A stretch of DNA of 64,000 nt from Sphingomonas naphthae (GTDB lineage: Bacteria; Pseudomonadota; Alphaproteobacteria; Sphingomonadales; Sphingomonadaceae): positions 2,232,001 to 2,296,000 of the forward strand of contig NZ_CP117411.1 in the NCBI RefSeq assembly GCF_028607085.1. The letters are read 5' to 3'. Numbering within the stretch: the stretch's first letter is position 1; every line of letters starts with the position of its first letter. The notes beneath the pieces are model-generated. The model had not been told where the DNA came from and did not search any database. It saw nothing but the letters and a program-made list of their open reading frames with translations. This document shows, piece by piece, positions 50,268 through 58,649 of the stretch. Both the position numbers and the translations under genes were made by a program.

Positions 50268-51068
50268 TCAGAACGGCAGCCACCGCCCCTTCTCCGTGAA
50301 GTTCATGTAACCCACGTTCACGCCCAGTCGCCAGCCGACGCCCAGCCGGATCGGGATCAGCACGATATCGCCGCGCCGCAGGTAGCTCGCGTTGAAGCCG
50401 CCGACGAGATAGGCCGCCCCCTCCCCCGCCGGGAACCGCTGATACAATTCCTGTGAATCGTAGAGGTTATAGACCAGCACGAAGGTCTTGGCGCCGTTCG
50501 CGCCGATGTCGAAGCCCAGCGACGGCCCGGTCCAATAGACCGGCCGCTGCCCCTCCACCTTGTGGAACATCGTGCCCGATCCATAGCGCAGCCCGGCGAT
50601 AAACGCCCCGCCCGCCTCGCGGCCCGCGATATAGGCAACCGGCCGGCCATTATCGCCGATGATCCGCTCGATCACCTTGGCAAGCCCCTCGGCGCCCTTG
50701 CCGAACACGCCCTCGGCCGCCTCGAAGATGTCCTTTTCCTGATAGGTGGCGCCCGCAGATGCCTCCGACGCCGCCCGCCCCATGGGCGTCGTTCCGACGC
50801 TCTCGCTGGCGGGAACGGGGCCGGAGGGCGGCGGGGGCGCCGGTGCGGACTGGCCGCTCGCCGCCGCGTCGCCGGCCTGAGCCGAAACCGCATCGGCAGC
50901 CGGCGGATCCTGCCGCGCGGCGGACGCTGGGGCCGAGGCGGACGTCGCCGGGCGCGCCGCGAGCTGGCCCGCCTGATTGGGATCGATCGTCGAAACCTGC
51001 GCCATCGCAGTGCCCGCCAGGCCCATCGCCGCCAGCATCCCGATCGTCACCTTTGCCGCCCGGATCAT
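50268..51068 (-). CDS. eipA: EipA/DUF1134 family envelope protein
   Basis: A 266-residue exported protein. Signal peptide (MIRAAKVTIGMLAAMGLAGTAM), a Pro/Ala-rich linker (residues 30-95) and the DUF1134 domain with AYIAGREAGGAFIAGLRYGS, GTMFHKVEGQRPVYWTGPSL, GFDIGANGAKTFVLVYNLYD. Brucella and Caulobacter EipA maintains cell-envelope integrity. Start 51068 gives a good signal peptide. Confidence 0.9.
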   Translation of the reverse strand: MIRAAKVTIGMLAAMGLAGTAMAQVSTIDPNQAGQLAARPATSASAPASAARQDPPAADAVSAQAGDAAASGQSAPAPPPPSGPVPASESVGTTPMGRAASEASAGATYQEKDIFEAAEGVFGKGAEGLAKVIERIIGDNGRPVAYIAGREAGGAFIAGLRYGSGTMFHKVEGQRPVYWTGPSLGFDIGANGAKTFVLVYNLYDSQELYQRFPAGEGAAYLVGGFNASYLRRGDIVLIPIRLGVGWRLGVNVGYMNFTEKGRWLPF

Positions 51069-51207
51069 AAACTCTCCCCCTCAAGCGGTTGAGCGCCACC
51101 CTATCGCGATGCGGCCTTGCCCAGCAATGAACGGCGACCGAACGCTATTGCTCCACAGCCGGTTGCAGGCCCCGAACGACCTCGCTATAGCCGCCAACGC
51201 CGCAGCC

Positions 51208-51297
51208 GGAGACGTGGGTGAGTGGCTGAAACCAACGCTTTGCTAAAGCGTCGTACGGGAGACCGTACCGAGAGTTCGAATCTCTCCGTCTCCGCCA
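51208..51297 (+). tRNA. tRNA-Ser (GCT)
   Basis: A 90-nt class II cloverleaf. Acceptor GGAGACG pairs with CGTCTCC, the anticodon loop TTGCTAA gives GCT, and there is a long variable arm (TCGTACGGGAGACCGTACCGA). The T arm has GAGAGTTCGAATCTCTC and CCA is encoded at 51295-51297. It marks the left border of a mobile region. Confidence 0.96.
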
Positions 51298-51908
51298 TCA
51301 AGTCGTTGTTTTTACTGAATTTTTCAATTGACGCGGTGTCGAGAATGAGCGTTTTTGGTACGGTGATTTCGAAACTTGGGCCGCGAAAATAGGGAATTTT
51401 CTCCGTAGTCCGGTTCTAGAAGAATTTTGCCCGTTTTTCCGTACCTTAGCTGCCAGCCGTATTCGAAGTTCGAATCTATTCCGCTCCGCCAGGCAGTCCC
51501 CAAAGTAACGAGAAGCGCCGCCGTACTGCGGCTGTAGCGCCGATTTCCGGCGATTCTCGCGCTGCGACCGTAGCGCGGAGAGGGCCCTCGCCCTCTCTCA
51601 CTCCCCATTCCGACGACACTTTCTCCGCCTCTCGGGGCAGCGGTACGGTTTGCCAAAACGGCACTGCTATTCGCTGTCTTCGAGGCGCTGAATTCCCGCT
51701 AAATACGTCGTTTAACGGGAATTATGCTGGGAAAAGGGGCGGTTTTTGGCCTCGCCGTATATTTTATCTCGTATTCTTAGTGATTTAGATGAAATGTGTC
51801 CGGATTTGGGCATGCTTAAACCGGCATATCCGGGCGGTTTTTTGCTATTTCGTGGCTTAGATCGCAATATCCGCCGTCAGATGTTGGCTATTCGGGAGAC
51901 TGTGCGTC
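51298..51908. other. AT-richer non-coding border of the island
   Basis: About 610 bp with no convincing gene. The base composition is lower in GC than the backbone. It contains the att-like duplication (51468-51491) and a dyad AATTCCCG...CGGGAATT (51691-51723) with TAAA/TTTA inner arms. Weak open frames at 51324-51656 and 51746 onward show neither known motifs nor the backbone codon pattern. Confidence 0.6.
51468..51491 (+). repeat. Partial duplicate of the tRNA-Ser 3' end (att-like)
   Basis: GTTCGAATCTATTCCGCTCCGCCA matches the tRNA 3' end at 51274-51297 in the first 10 and last 8 bases, with six differing bases between. Such duplicates mark integrase attachment sites or remnants of replaced tRNA ends. 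The copy is imperfect, so it is not a clean attR. Confidence 0.65.
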
Positions 51909-52228
51909 GTGGAGCTACCGCCGTTCGAACTGCGCGCCGTCGGATCGTCGAAACCCTTCGATCGCAACGCGCGCACGCATTCGAAGAAGCAGGTGAAGCA
52001 GATCGCCAAGAGCATCAGCACGTTCGGGTTCACCAACCCTGTACTGATCACCCCCGATGGCACCATCATCGCCGGCCACGGCCGGGTGATGGCCGCGCGC
52101 GAATTGGGCATGGCCGAGGTGCCGACACTGACCCTGGCCAATCTCAGTCCCGCCGAGGTCAGAGCCTATGTGCTGGCCGACAACAAGCTGGCGCTCAACG
52201 CCGGCTGGGACAAGGAGCTGCTGGCGCT
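51909..52228 (+). pseudogene. ParB-like N-terminal domain protein, truncated by an IS
   Basis: A ParB/Srx-type domain of the kind that leads phage-encoded adenine/cytosine DNA methyltransferases. FELRAVGSSKPFDRNARTHS, FGFTNPVLITPDGTIIAGHG and VRAYVLADNKLALNAGWDKE are intact. The translation then runs into IS sequence at 52229 (the open frame ends at 52262 with foreign residues GLCQSKCTGN). A methylase domain would be expected downstream and is missing. The start is GTG. Confidence 0.8.
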
Positions 52229-53064
52229 GGGACTCTGTCAAAGCAAATGCACCGGAAATTAGCGAGTGCCCGGTAGCACCGCGAGATGCCTCGCCATCGC
52301 AAGCCACCCAGCCCGTTCCGCTATTTCAACTCATCACCCGTGGTGATCCGCTTGGCGGTGATGATGTATGTCCGCTTCCCACTGAGCTTGAAGAACGTCG
52401 AAGACCTGCTGTTCGAACGCGGGATCGACATCTGCCATGAAACGGTGCGGCACTGGTGGAACCGCTCCGGGCCGATGTTCGCGGGCGATATCGTCAGCAG
52501 CGTATTTCACGAATGCGCGGGTTTCGCCATTGGCGAAGGCACCTGGATGAGATGTACGTGAAGCTGAATGGTGAGATGGTCTACCTCTGGCGCGCCGTCG
52601 ATCACGAGGGCGAGGTGCTCGAGAGCTACATTACCAAGACCCGCGACAAGGATGCGGCGCTTACTTTCATGAGGAAGGCGCTGAAGCGCCACGGGTCACC
52701 GGAGGCCATTACCACCGATGGTCTGCGCTCCTATCGCGCAGCGATGAACGACCTGGGCAATGCGGAGAAGCAAAAGATCGGCCGCTGGGCGAACAACCGC
52801 GTCGAGAACAGCCACCTGCCCTTCCGACGACGAGAGCGGGCGATGCTAAGTTCAGGCGAATGAAGACCCTTCAGAAGTTCGCCTCGGTCCACGCCAACGT
52901 CCACAATCATTTCAACCTCGAACGCCACCTCGTCGATCGCCAGACTTACTAGGAACGTCGCTCCGCCGCCCTGGCGGAGTGGCATTCGCTCGCCAGCTAG
53001 TCCCCTGCCCTCATAGACCGAATACCATCGTGGGGAGAGCGGTTCGCGTTAGACTGACAGCACC
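52229..53064 (+). mobile_element. Decayed IS6-family element, copy 1
   Basis: About 836 bp. The left end begins GGGACTCTGTCA and the right end finishes at ACTGACAGCACC; the right terminus is shared with copy 2. It interrupts the ParB-like gene and contains a damaged transposase. Confidence 0.8.
52286..53000 (+). pseudogene. IS6-family transposase, frameshifted
   Basis: Compared with the intact copy downstream, the frame opens MPRHRKPPSPFRYFNSSPVV and keeps the N-terminal HTH (NVEDLLFERGIDICHETVRH). It shifts near 52495 and continues in a second frame with DEMYVKLNGEMVYLWRAVDH and TTDGLRSYRAAMNDLGNAEK. It shifts again near 52850 (one base lost in CTAAGTTC versus CTCAGGTTC) and has TAG where copy 2 has AAG near 52951. 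It is inactive. Confidence 0.88.
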
Positions 53065-53134
53065 GGTGAGCCATATGCGCGGCTTCCGCCACTGGCGGTG
53101 GCATCTCGATGAGATGTACGTGAAGCTCAACGGC
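53065..53134 (+). mobile_element. 70-bp internal fragment of a third IS6 transposase
   Basis: GGTGAGCCATATGCGCGGCT through GAAGCTCAACGG matches the middle of the transposase (HWRWHLDEMYVKLNG) but sits between the right end of copy 1 and the left end of copy 2. It is the relic of a third copy into which the others inserted or recombined. Confidence 0.8.
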
Positions 53135-53975
53135 GGGCCTTGTCAGACCAACGTGGCAGCGCTGATTGCCAGATGATATCCGGTCGGGATGAGCCGCAAA
53201 TCCAGAGCGCTGCCGCCCTCCCCGTTCCGCCGCTTCAATTCAGCACCAGAAGTCATCCGCCTTGTTGTGCTGATGTATATTCGCTTTCCGCTGTCGCTGC
53301 GGAACGTCGAGGATCTGCTGTTCGAGCGCGGCATCGACATCTGTCACGAGACGGTCCGACACTGGTGGAACAGGTTCGGGCCGATGTTCGCCGGCGACAT
53401 CCGCCGCCAGCGGGTGAGCCGCATGCGCGGCTTCCGCCACTGGCGATGGCATCTTGACGAGATGTACGTGAAGCTCAACGGCGAGATGGTCTACCTTTGG
53501 CGCGCCGTCGATCACGAGGGTGAGATCCTCGAGAGCTACATCACGAAAACCCGCGATAAGGCAGCAGCTCTCAGCTTCATGAAGAAGGCATTAAGGCGCC
53601 ACGGCGCACCCGAAGCCGTCACTACGGACGGCCTGCGCTCCTACCGCGCAGCGATGAACGAACTGGGCAACGCTGATAAGCAGGAGGTCGGCCGCTGGGC
53701 GAACAACCGTGTCGAAAACAGCCACCTGCCCTTCCGACGACGAAAACGAGCCATGCTCAGGTTCAGGCGGATGAAGACCTTGCAGAAGTTCGCCTCGGTC
53801 CACGCCAACGTCCACAATCACTTCAATCTCGAACGCCACCTCATCGATCGCCAGACCTTCAAGGAACGCCGCTCCGCCGCCCTGGCGGAGTGGCAGATAC
53901 TCGTCAGCTAGGCCCCTGCCCTCATAGACCGATCACCATCGTGGGGAGAGCGGTTCGCGTTAGACTGACAGCACC
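53135..53975 (+). mobile_element. Intact IS6-family element, copy 2
   Basis: 841 bp. The left end GGGCCTTGTCAGACCAACG and the reverse of the right end GGTGCTGTCAGTCTAACG form imperfect terminal inverted repeats. The right end cuts a serine recombinase gene after codon 26. No 8-bp target duplication was found at its flanks. Confidence 0.85.
53189..53911 (+). CDS. IS6-family transposase
   Basis: A 240-residue DDE transposase: N-terminal zinc/HTH region (FNSAPEVIRLVVLMYIRFPL, DLLFERGIDICHETVRHWWN), then the DDE triad in MVYLWRAVDHEGE (first Asp), AVTTDGLRSYRA (second Asp) and WANNRVENSHLPFR (Glu). IS6 elements move by replicative cointegrate formation. The gene is intact, unlike copy 1. Confidence 0.95.
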   Translation: MSRKSRALPPSPFRRFNSAPEVIRLVVLMYIRFPLSLRNVEDLLFERGIDICHETVRHWWNRFGPMFAGDIRRQRVSRMRGFRHWRWHLDEMYVKLNGEMVYLWRAVDHEGEILESYITKTRDKAAALSFMKKALRRHGAPEAVTTDGLRSYRAAMNELGNADKQEVGRWANNRVENSHLPFRRRKRAMLRFRRMKTLQKFASVHANVHNHFNLERHLIDRQTFKERRSAALAEWQILVS

Positions 53976-54054
53976 AGTTGAAGCTCTGTTCCAGCCCCTC
54001 CTCGCTCGACTTGCGGGTGTAGATCGCGCAGCGGACCTGCGTTCCACCCCTCAT
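53976..54054 (-). pseudogene. N-terminal stub of a large serine recombinase
   Basis: Only the first 26 codons survive: MRGGTQVRCAIYTRKSSEEG followed by LEQSFN. The catalytic Ser region begins here (YTRKSSEEGLEQSFNSLDAQ is the usual start of these resolvases). The gene is cut by IS copy 2 at 53975. Its ATG overlaps the DUF2924 stop (ATGA). Confidence 0.85.
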
Positions 54055-54463
54055 GCCGCGATTGTCTTCTTGAGGCCGAAGAAGGCGGGGCCCGACCAGC
54101 GGGTGCCGGTGATGGCGCGGGCGACCTCCGACAGCGACCGCCACTCCCGCCCGTCCCAGCGGATCACCTCATCCTTGCCCACCGTCACCACATGGGCCTG
54201 CCCGTTCCATTCGCGTACCAGCCGCATGCCGGCCCGTGCCGGGGGGGTGCGGGTCTTGGCCGCGCCGATCTGGGCCAGCCGCTGACGGGTCTGGCGGGCG
54301 AGCCCGCCTTGCGCCCGGGCCTGGATTTCCCAGGCCAAAGCGAGCCGCAGCAGGCTGGGGCTGATCCGAGGCACGGCCCCGAGGTCAGGCGGGTCCAGCG
54401 GTCGCGCAGGTCAGCGGGCGACATGTGCGCGAGGCTCGCCAGCTCCTCATCGAGCGTCGCCAT
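54051..54463 (-). pseudogene. DUF2924 family protein, frameshifted
   Basis: The N-terminus is MATLDEELASLAHMSPADLR followed by DRWTRLTSG (from 54463). The body continues in another frame as PRISPSLLRLALAWEIQARA and ends RWSGPAFFGLKKTIAA. The frames join if one G is restored in the G-run at about 54372-54375. DUF2924 genes usually sit between DUF3489 and a serine recombinase, as here. A sequencing error cannot be excluded. Confidence 0.75.
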
Positions 54464-54464
54464 C

Positions 54465-54947
54465 TCAGGCCGCCGCCGTGATCTGGTAGCAGGTGGCGCC
54501 GTCGCGCTTGCCGCGCTCGACCGCGTACCCCTTCTTGCGCAGGCCGGTGAGCGCCGCCCGCATCGTGTGCGGCAGCCAGCCTGTCACGGCGATAAGTTCG
54601 GCCTGGGTCGCGCCGTCGGGCTGGCGCAGCAGGGTCAGGACGCCGTCGATTTTGGTGACGCGGGCTGGGGTGACGGCTGGTCGCTCCGCCGCCTCGGGGC
54701 TGGCCGGCGCGGCGCTCTCGGGCGCGGTACCCTGCCCCACCTCGACGCCAATGGCGGCGAGGCCCGCGTCGGTGGCGAAGGTGCCGGTCTCGCGTTCCTC
54801 GACCAGCCCCGCCTTTATCAGGGAGGTGATCGCCATCGTGACGCGCGAGCGGTTGGTGATCGCGGGCGGCAGCGGGTGGAGGTTGCGATCGTCGCGCTGG
54901 GCGGCGGTCGAGAGCAGGATCGTCTGGGTGTCGGTGAGCTTGGCCAT
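54465..54947 (-). CDS. DUF3489 domain protein
   Basis: A 160-residue protein. It opens MAKLTDTQTILLSTAAQRDD, and the C-terminal half is a winged-helix-like DUF3489 domain (RVTKIDGVLTLLRQPDGATQ, ELIAVTGWLPHTMRAALTGL, RKKGYAVERGKRDGATCYQI). It is a regular first member of the DUF3489-DUF2924-recombinase module in alphaproteobacterial mobile elements. About 225 bp between it and the next gene hold nothing recognised. Confidence 0.88.
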   Translation of the reverse strand: MAKLTDTQTILLSTAAQRDDRNLHPLPPAITNRSRVTMAITSLIKAGLVEERETGTFATDAGLAAIGVEVGQGTAPESAAPASPEAAERPAVTPARVTKIDGVLTLLRQPDGATQAELIAVTGWLPHTMRAALTGLRKKGYAVERGKRDGATCYQITAAA

Positions 54948-55173
54948 GATGGTCTCCGGTCCGGCGGAGCGGCAACGCGCCGCCCCACCGACCGAAGTCC
55001 CGGCGAGATCATCATCCCGAGATCAGGCAAGCCGCAACCAGCGAGTCGCCCCGACGCTGTCGCTCCAACCGCCAGTGAAGTCGACTGGATTGTCTCTCCT
55101 GGATGATCGAGTTATCGAACTGACCAGATGACGCCCATTTGATCCTACGGTAGTGTTAGATCGCTAGCCGTGA

Positions 55174-56355
55174 TCAGGCTCGCTCCCAGATGGCGGCGAT
55201 GCCCTGGCCGCCGCCGATGCACATCGTGGTCAATCCATAGCGGCCGCCCTTGCGGCTCAATTCGTGGACGAGTTTGGTTGTGAGGATCGCGCCCGTCGCG
55301 CCGATCGGGTGGCCCAGTGCGATGCCGCTGCCGTTGGGATTGACCTTGGCCGGATCGAAACCCAGCTCGCGCGCTACGGCACAGGCCTGGGCAGCAAAGG
55401 CTTCGTTGGACTCGATCACGTCGAGATCCGCGATCGTCAGCCCGGCGCGGGCGAGGGCGGCGCGGGTGGCCGGTACCGGACCGATGCCCATGTACGCCGG
55501 ATCGACGCCGGCATGGCCGTAGCTGACCAACCGCGCTAGCGGCATCAGGCCATGCGCCCGCACTGCTTCGCCACTGGCCAGAATCGTCGCTGCGGCGCCA
55601 TCGTTGATGCCCGATGCGTTTCCGGCCGTCACGGTGCCGCCGTCCTTTACGAAAACCGGCTTCAGGCGGCTGAAATCGTCGGGTTTTGCGTCGATGCGGA
55701 CATGTTCGTCCGTTTCGAACAACGCCGGCTTGCGCTTCACCATGATCTCGATCGGCACGATCTGGTCACGGAAATAGCCTTTCGCAATAGCATGCACGGC
55801 CCGCCTCTGGCTCTCGATGGCCAAGGTGTCCTGATCCTCGCGGCTGATGCCGTAGCGCTTCGCCACATTCTCAGCGGTTACGCCCATGTGATAAACGTGG
55901 AAGGGGTCGGTCAGCGCACCGAGGAGACCATCGATCAACGCCGTGTCGCCCATCTTCTGGCCCCACCGCACGCCGGGCGCGAAATAGGGCGCTCGGCTCA
56001 TCACTTCGACGCCCGCCGCCATCGCCACCTCGCAATCGCCAAGCAGGATCGATTGCGCCGCGGAAATGATCGCCTGAAGGCCAGACCCGCAAAGCCGACC
56101 GACGGTCATCGCTGGCGTCTCGTACGGAATACCCGCACCGACCGCCGCGATCCGGGAAACATATGCGTCGCGGGGTTCGGTGTGGATCACGCTGCCGACG
56201 ACGACATGGCCAACGAGCGCGGGATCCACATCCGCCCTAATCATCGCAGCCTTGCCGACGGTTGCGGCCAGTTCGCCGGGCTGCTGATCCTTGAGCGATC
56301 CGCCGAACGTACCGATGGCCGTCCGCGCGGCGGATACGAGAAAAACGTCACGCAT
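55174..56355 (-). CDS. Acetyl-CoA C-acyltransferase (thiolase)
   Basis: A 393-residue thiolase. The nucleophile Cys is in VGRLCGSGLQAIISAAQ (about residue 89), the His in GSGIALGHPIGATGAILT and the Cys in TTMCIGGGQGIAAIWERA. As the last gene of the degradation operon it probably cleaves a beta-ketoacyl-CoA from the substrate side chain or ring products. The first five genes of the operon handle the ring. Confidence 0.93.
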   Translation of the reverse strand: MRDVFLVSAARTAIGTFGGSLKDQQPGELAATVGKAAMIRADVDPALVGHVVVGSVIHTEPRDAYVSRIAAVGAGIPYETPAMTVGRLCGSGLQAIISAAQSILLGDCEVAMAAGVEVMSRAPYFAPGVRWGQKMGDTALIDGLLGALTDPFHVYHMGVTAENVAKRYGISREDQDTLAIESQRRAVHAIAKGYFRDQIVPIEIMVKRKPALFETDEHVRIDAKPDDFSRLKPVFVKDGGTVTAGNASGINDGAAATILASGEAVRAHGLMPLARLVSYGHAGVDPAYMGIGPVPATRAALARAGLTIADLDVIESNEAFAAQACAVARELGFDPAKVNPNGSGIALGHPIGATGAILTTKLVHELSRKGGRYGLTTMCIGGGQGIAAIWERA

Positions 56356-56396
56356 GGTTCTGCTCCGATGTTGGCGCGGTAATCGAGTAACGAGGC

Positions 56397-57626
56397 TCAG
56401 GAGGCGGCCAATTCCTTGAGAACCACGCTCGTGTCGGCGAGCCGCTCGGCCGGCAATGCTACCGCGCCGACGACCAGCGCCTTGCCCTGGACGTAATCCT
56501 TGGTGGCGTTGACGCAGTCGAGCGCGATGACCTTGCCGTCCTTCAGATAGACGATCGAGAAGCTGCGGGTCGCCGGATCCCCGCGTAGCACTGCCTCGTC
56601 ATGGCCAGTCGACAGGCCCACCGTCTGGAGGCGCAGGTCATATTGGTTCGACCAGAACCACGGCACGGCATGATAGACGACCTCCTGCCCCAGGATCGTC
56701 TTGGCCGCGACGGTCGCCTGATCGTTGGCGTTCTGGACCGATTCCAGGCGGATCGGCATGTCGCCGGCGAAGTCGTTGGCGTGGAGCGCGCAGTCGCCGA
56801 TGGCGTAGATGTGCGGCAGGCTGATGCGGCATTGCGCATCGACCGCGACGCCATTGCCGCCCTCGGCACCCGCCGCCAGCAGCGGCTCGACGGCGGGGAT
56901 GATGCCGATGCCGACGATCACCATCTCGCAGGCCAGGATCTCGCCATCGGCCAGCCGCACGCCGGTGACCCGGCCCTCGGCCTCCTCGATACACTCCACC
57001 TTGGCGCCCAGCCGCACGTCGACCCCATGGGCGCGATGCTCGGCCTCGTAGAAGCGAGACAGCGGCTCGCCGGCGACGCGGGCCAGCACCCGGTCGAGCG
57101 CCTCCAGCACCGTCACCTGCTTGCCGAACTTGGCCAGCACGGCCGCCGCCTCCAGCCCGATATAGCCGCCGCCGATCACGACGACGCGGGTGGTGCCGGC
57201 CAGTTCTCCGGTCATCCGATCGACATCGGCGCGGGTGCGCACGCCGTGGACGCCGATGAGGTCGTGGCCGGAGCAGGTCAGCTTGCGCGGGCTGCCGCCG
57301 GTCGCCCAGATGAGGTCGCCATAGCCGATCGTCTCGCCGTCCGCCGTCGTGATGCTCCGCGCCTCGGGATCCACCGACACGACCTTGCGGCCGAGCAGCA
57401 TCGCCACCTGCCGCTCCTCCCAGAAGGCCGGCGGGCGGATCAGGATACGCTCGAACGCCTTCTCGCCCGAGAAATAGTCCTTCGACAGCGGTGGCCGCTC
57501 ATAGGGCAGCTCCGGCTCGTCACCGACGATCGCGATCGCCCCCTCGAACCTGGCCTGCCGCAAAGCCACCGCCGCCTGCGCACCGCCATGCCCGCCACCC
57601 ACGATCAGGATGCTGTAGTGCGTCAT
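56397..57626 (-). CDS. FAD-dependent ferredoxin reductase of the oxygenase system
   Basis: A 409-residue pyridine nucleotide-disulfide-type reductase of the BphA4/ThcD group. FAD motif [19 protein letters not shown], then [16 protein letters not shown], the NAD(P) motif [20 protein letters not shown], and [16 protein letters not shown] near residue 270. It passes electrons from NADH to the ferredoxin. Its start overlaps the amidohydrolase stop by four bases (ATGA). Confidence 0.92.
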   Translation of the reverse strand: MTHYSILIVGGGHGGAQAAVALRQARFEGAIAIVGDEPELPYERPPLSKDYFSGEKAFERILIRPPAFWEERQVAMLLGRKVVSVDPEARSITTADGETIGYGDLIWATGGSPRKLTCSGHDLIGVHGVRTRADVDRMTGELAGTTRVVVIGGGYIGLEAAAVLAKFGKQVTVLEALDRVLARVAGEPLSRFYEAEHRAHGVDVRLGAKVECIEEAEGRVTGVRLADGEILACEMVIVGIGIIPAVEPLLAAGAEGGNGVAVDAQCRISLPHIYAIGDCALHANDFAGDMPIRLESVQNANDQATVAAKTILGQEVVYHAVPWFWSNQYDLRLQTVGLSTGHDEAVLRGDPATRSFSIVYLKDGKVIALDCVNATKDYVQGKALVVGAVALPAERLADTSVVLKELAAS

Positions 57627-58627
57627 GCAAGTAGCGCCTGGGTCGCCTCGGCCAAGCTATCTGACGAGAGCCCGGCTTCGATGAGATACGGCATAGGATC
57701 ATCCTGCATAATGTCGTAGGGATAATCCGTGCCCAGCACCGTGCGGCCCCGCCCCCAATCGGCCGCGAGATGACGGAGATAGACCGGATCATAGACGTTG
57801 CTGTCGTAGAAGAGATCGCGCGCGACCGTGCTGGGCGCCCGCGTCAATGCTTCCATGCCGCCGGCTCTCACGCGGTAACCGCGATCCATCCGGCCCAATA
57901 TGGCCCCGAGCGCACCGCCGCCATGGCTGAACAGAAGCTTCAAGCCGGGAAAGCGCGTCGGCAGATCACGGGCGATGCAGGATGCCGCAGCATGGGCGAC
58001 ATCGATCGGAAAGCCCAAAAACGGCGTCAGCCCGGCGGGGAGGCCACCGCTACCCGCCGACAACGGGTGGAAGGCGTGGACGAACACGATCAGCCCTGCT
58101 TCGGCCGCCGCCTGATAGATCGGATCGAATAGCGGATCGCCGGCGTAGACGCCGTTGATGTTGCTCCCGATCTCGATGCCGATCAGGCCGAAGCGTGATC
58201 GTATTTCACCGATCTGCCGCACGGCGGTCGGCACGTCCTGCATCGTGACGATGCCCAGCCCGCCGAAACGCGACGGATCCATACCGACAAGGCTGGCGGT
58301 GAAGTGATTGACGTGATCGCACAGAAGCGCGCTGCGTGCCGGCGAGAAGCTGTAGGAGAATAATTCGGGCATCGGCGAAACGATCTGTCCCGAAACCCCC
58401 TGTCGCTCCATATCCTCGATGCGCCGGGCCGCCTCCCATGAGCGCGCGTCGAGCCGGCGAAAGGGTTTACCGCCGAACTCGAGAATGCGTCTGCCGTCCG
58501 GGCGACAGGCAAGGCAGGGCCAGCCGGGCCCTGTCCCCTCGGGGTCGATCGGAAAAGCCTCCGGAACCAGATGGGTGTGGAAGTCGATCGGCCCGGTCGA
58601 CCCACCGGCCAGCAACGCGGATGTCAT
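57623..58627 (-). CDS. ACMSD-like amidohydrolase
   Basis: A 334-residue amidohydrolase_2 protein. The metal pair is in [13 protein letters not shown] (His 17, His 19), with further metal-site segments [19 protein letters not shown] and [11 protein letters not shown]. The family includes non-oxidative decarboxylases (aminocarboxymuconate-semialdehyde, 5-carboxyvanillate, gamma-resorcylate) and hydrolases. In this operon a decarboxylase of a ring-cleavage product is a reasonable guess. The start at 58627 is family-like. Confidence 0.86.
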   Translation of the reverse strand: MTSALLAGGSTGPIDFHTHLVPEAFPIDPEGTGPGWPCLACRPDGRRILEFGGKPFRRLDARSWEAARRIEDMERQGVSGQIVSPMPELFSYSFSPARSALLCDHVNHFTASLVGMDPSRFGGLGIVTMQDVPTAVRQIGEIRSRFGLIGIEIGSNINGVYAGDPLFDPIYQAAAEAGLIVFVHAFHPLSAGSGGLPAGLTPFLGFPIDVAHAAASCIARDLPTRFPGLKLLFSHGGGALGAILGRMDRGYRVRAGGMEALTRAPSTVARDLFYDSNVYDPVYLRHLAADWGRGRTVLGTDYPYDIMQDDPMPYLIEAGLSSDSLAEATQALLA

Positions 58628-58649
58628 GGCAGCCTGCCGGCGCGCTGGG

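Noticed and set aside
51324-51656. A 110-codon minus-strand frame beside tRNA-Ser
   Set aside because: It spans the att-like repeat, and its composition and codon use do not look like a gene.
51746-52276. A 176-codon frame starting TTG
   Set aside because: Most of it is an out-of-frame shadow of the ParB-like gene. The first 50 codons could be a relic but have no recognisable motif.
53127-53983. Target-site duplication around IS copy 2
   Set aside because: The eight bases on either side do not match, consistent with recombination between copies or insertion into another IS copy.
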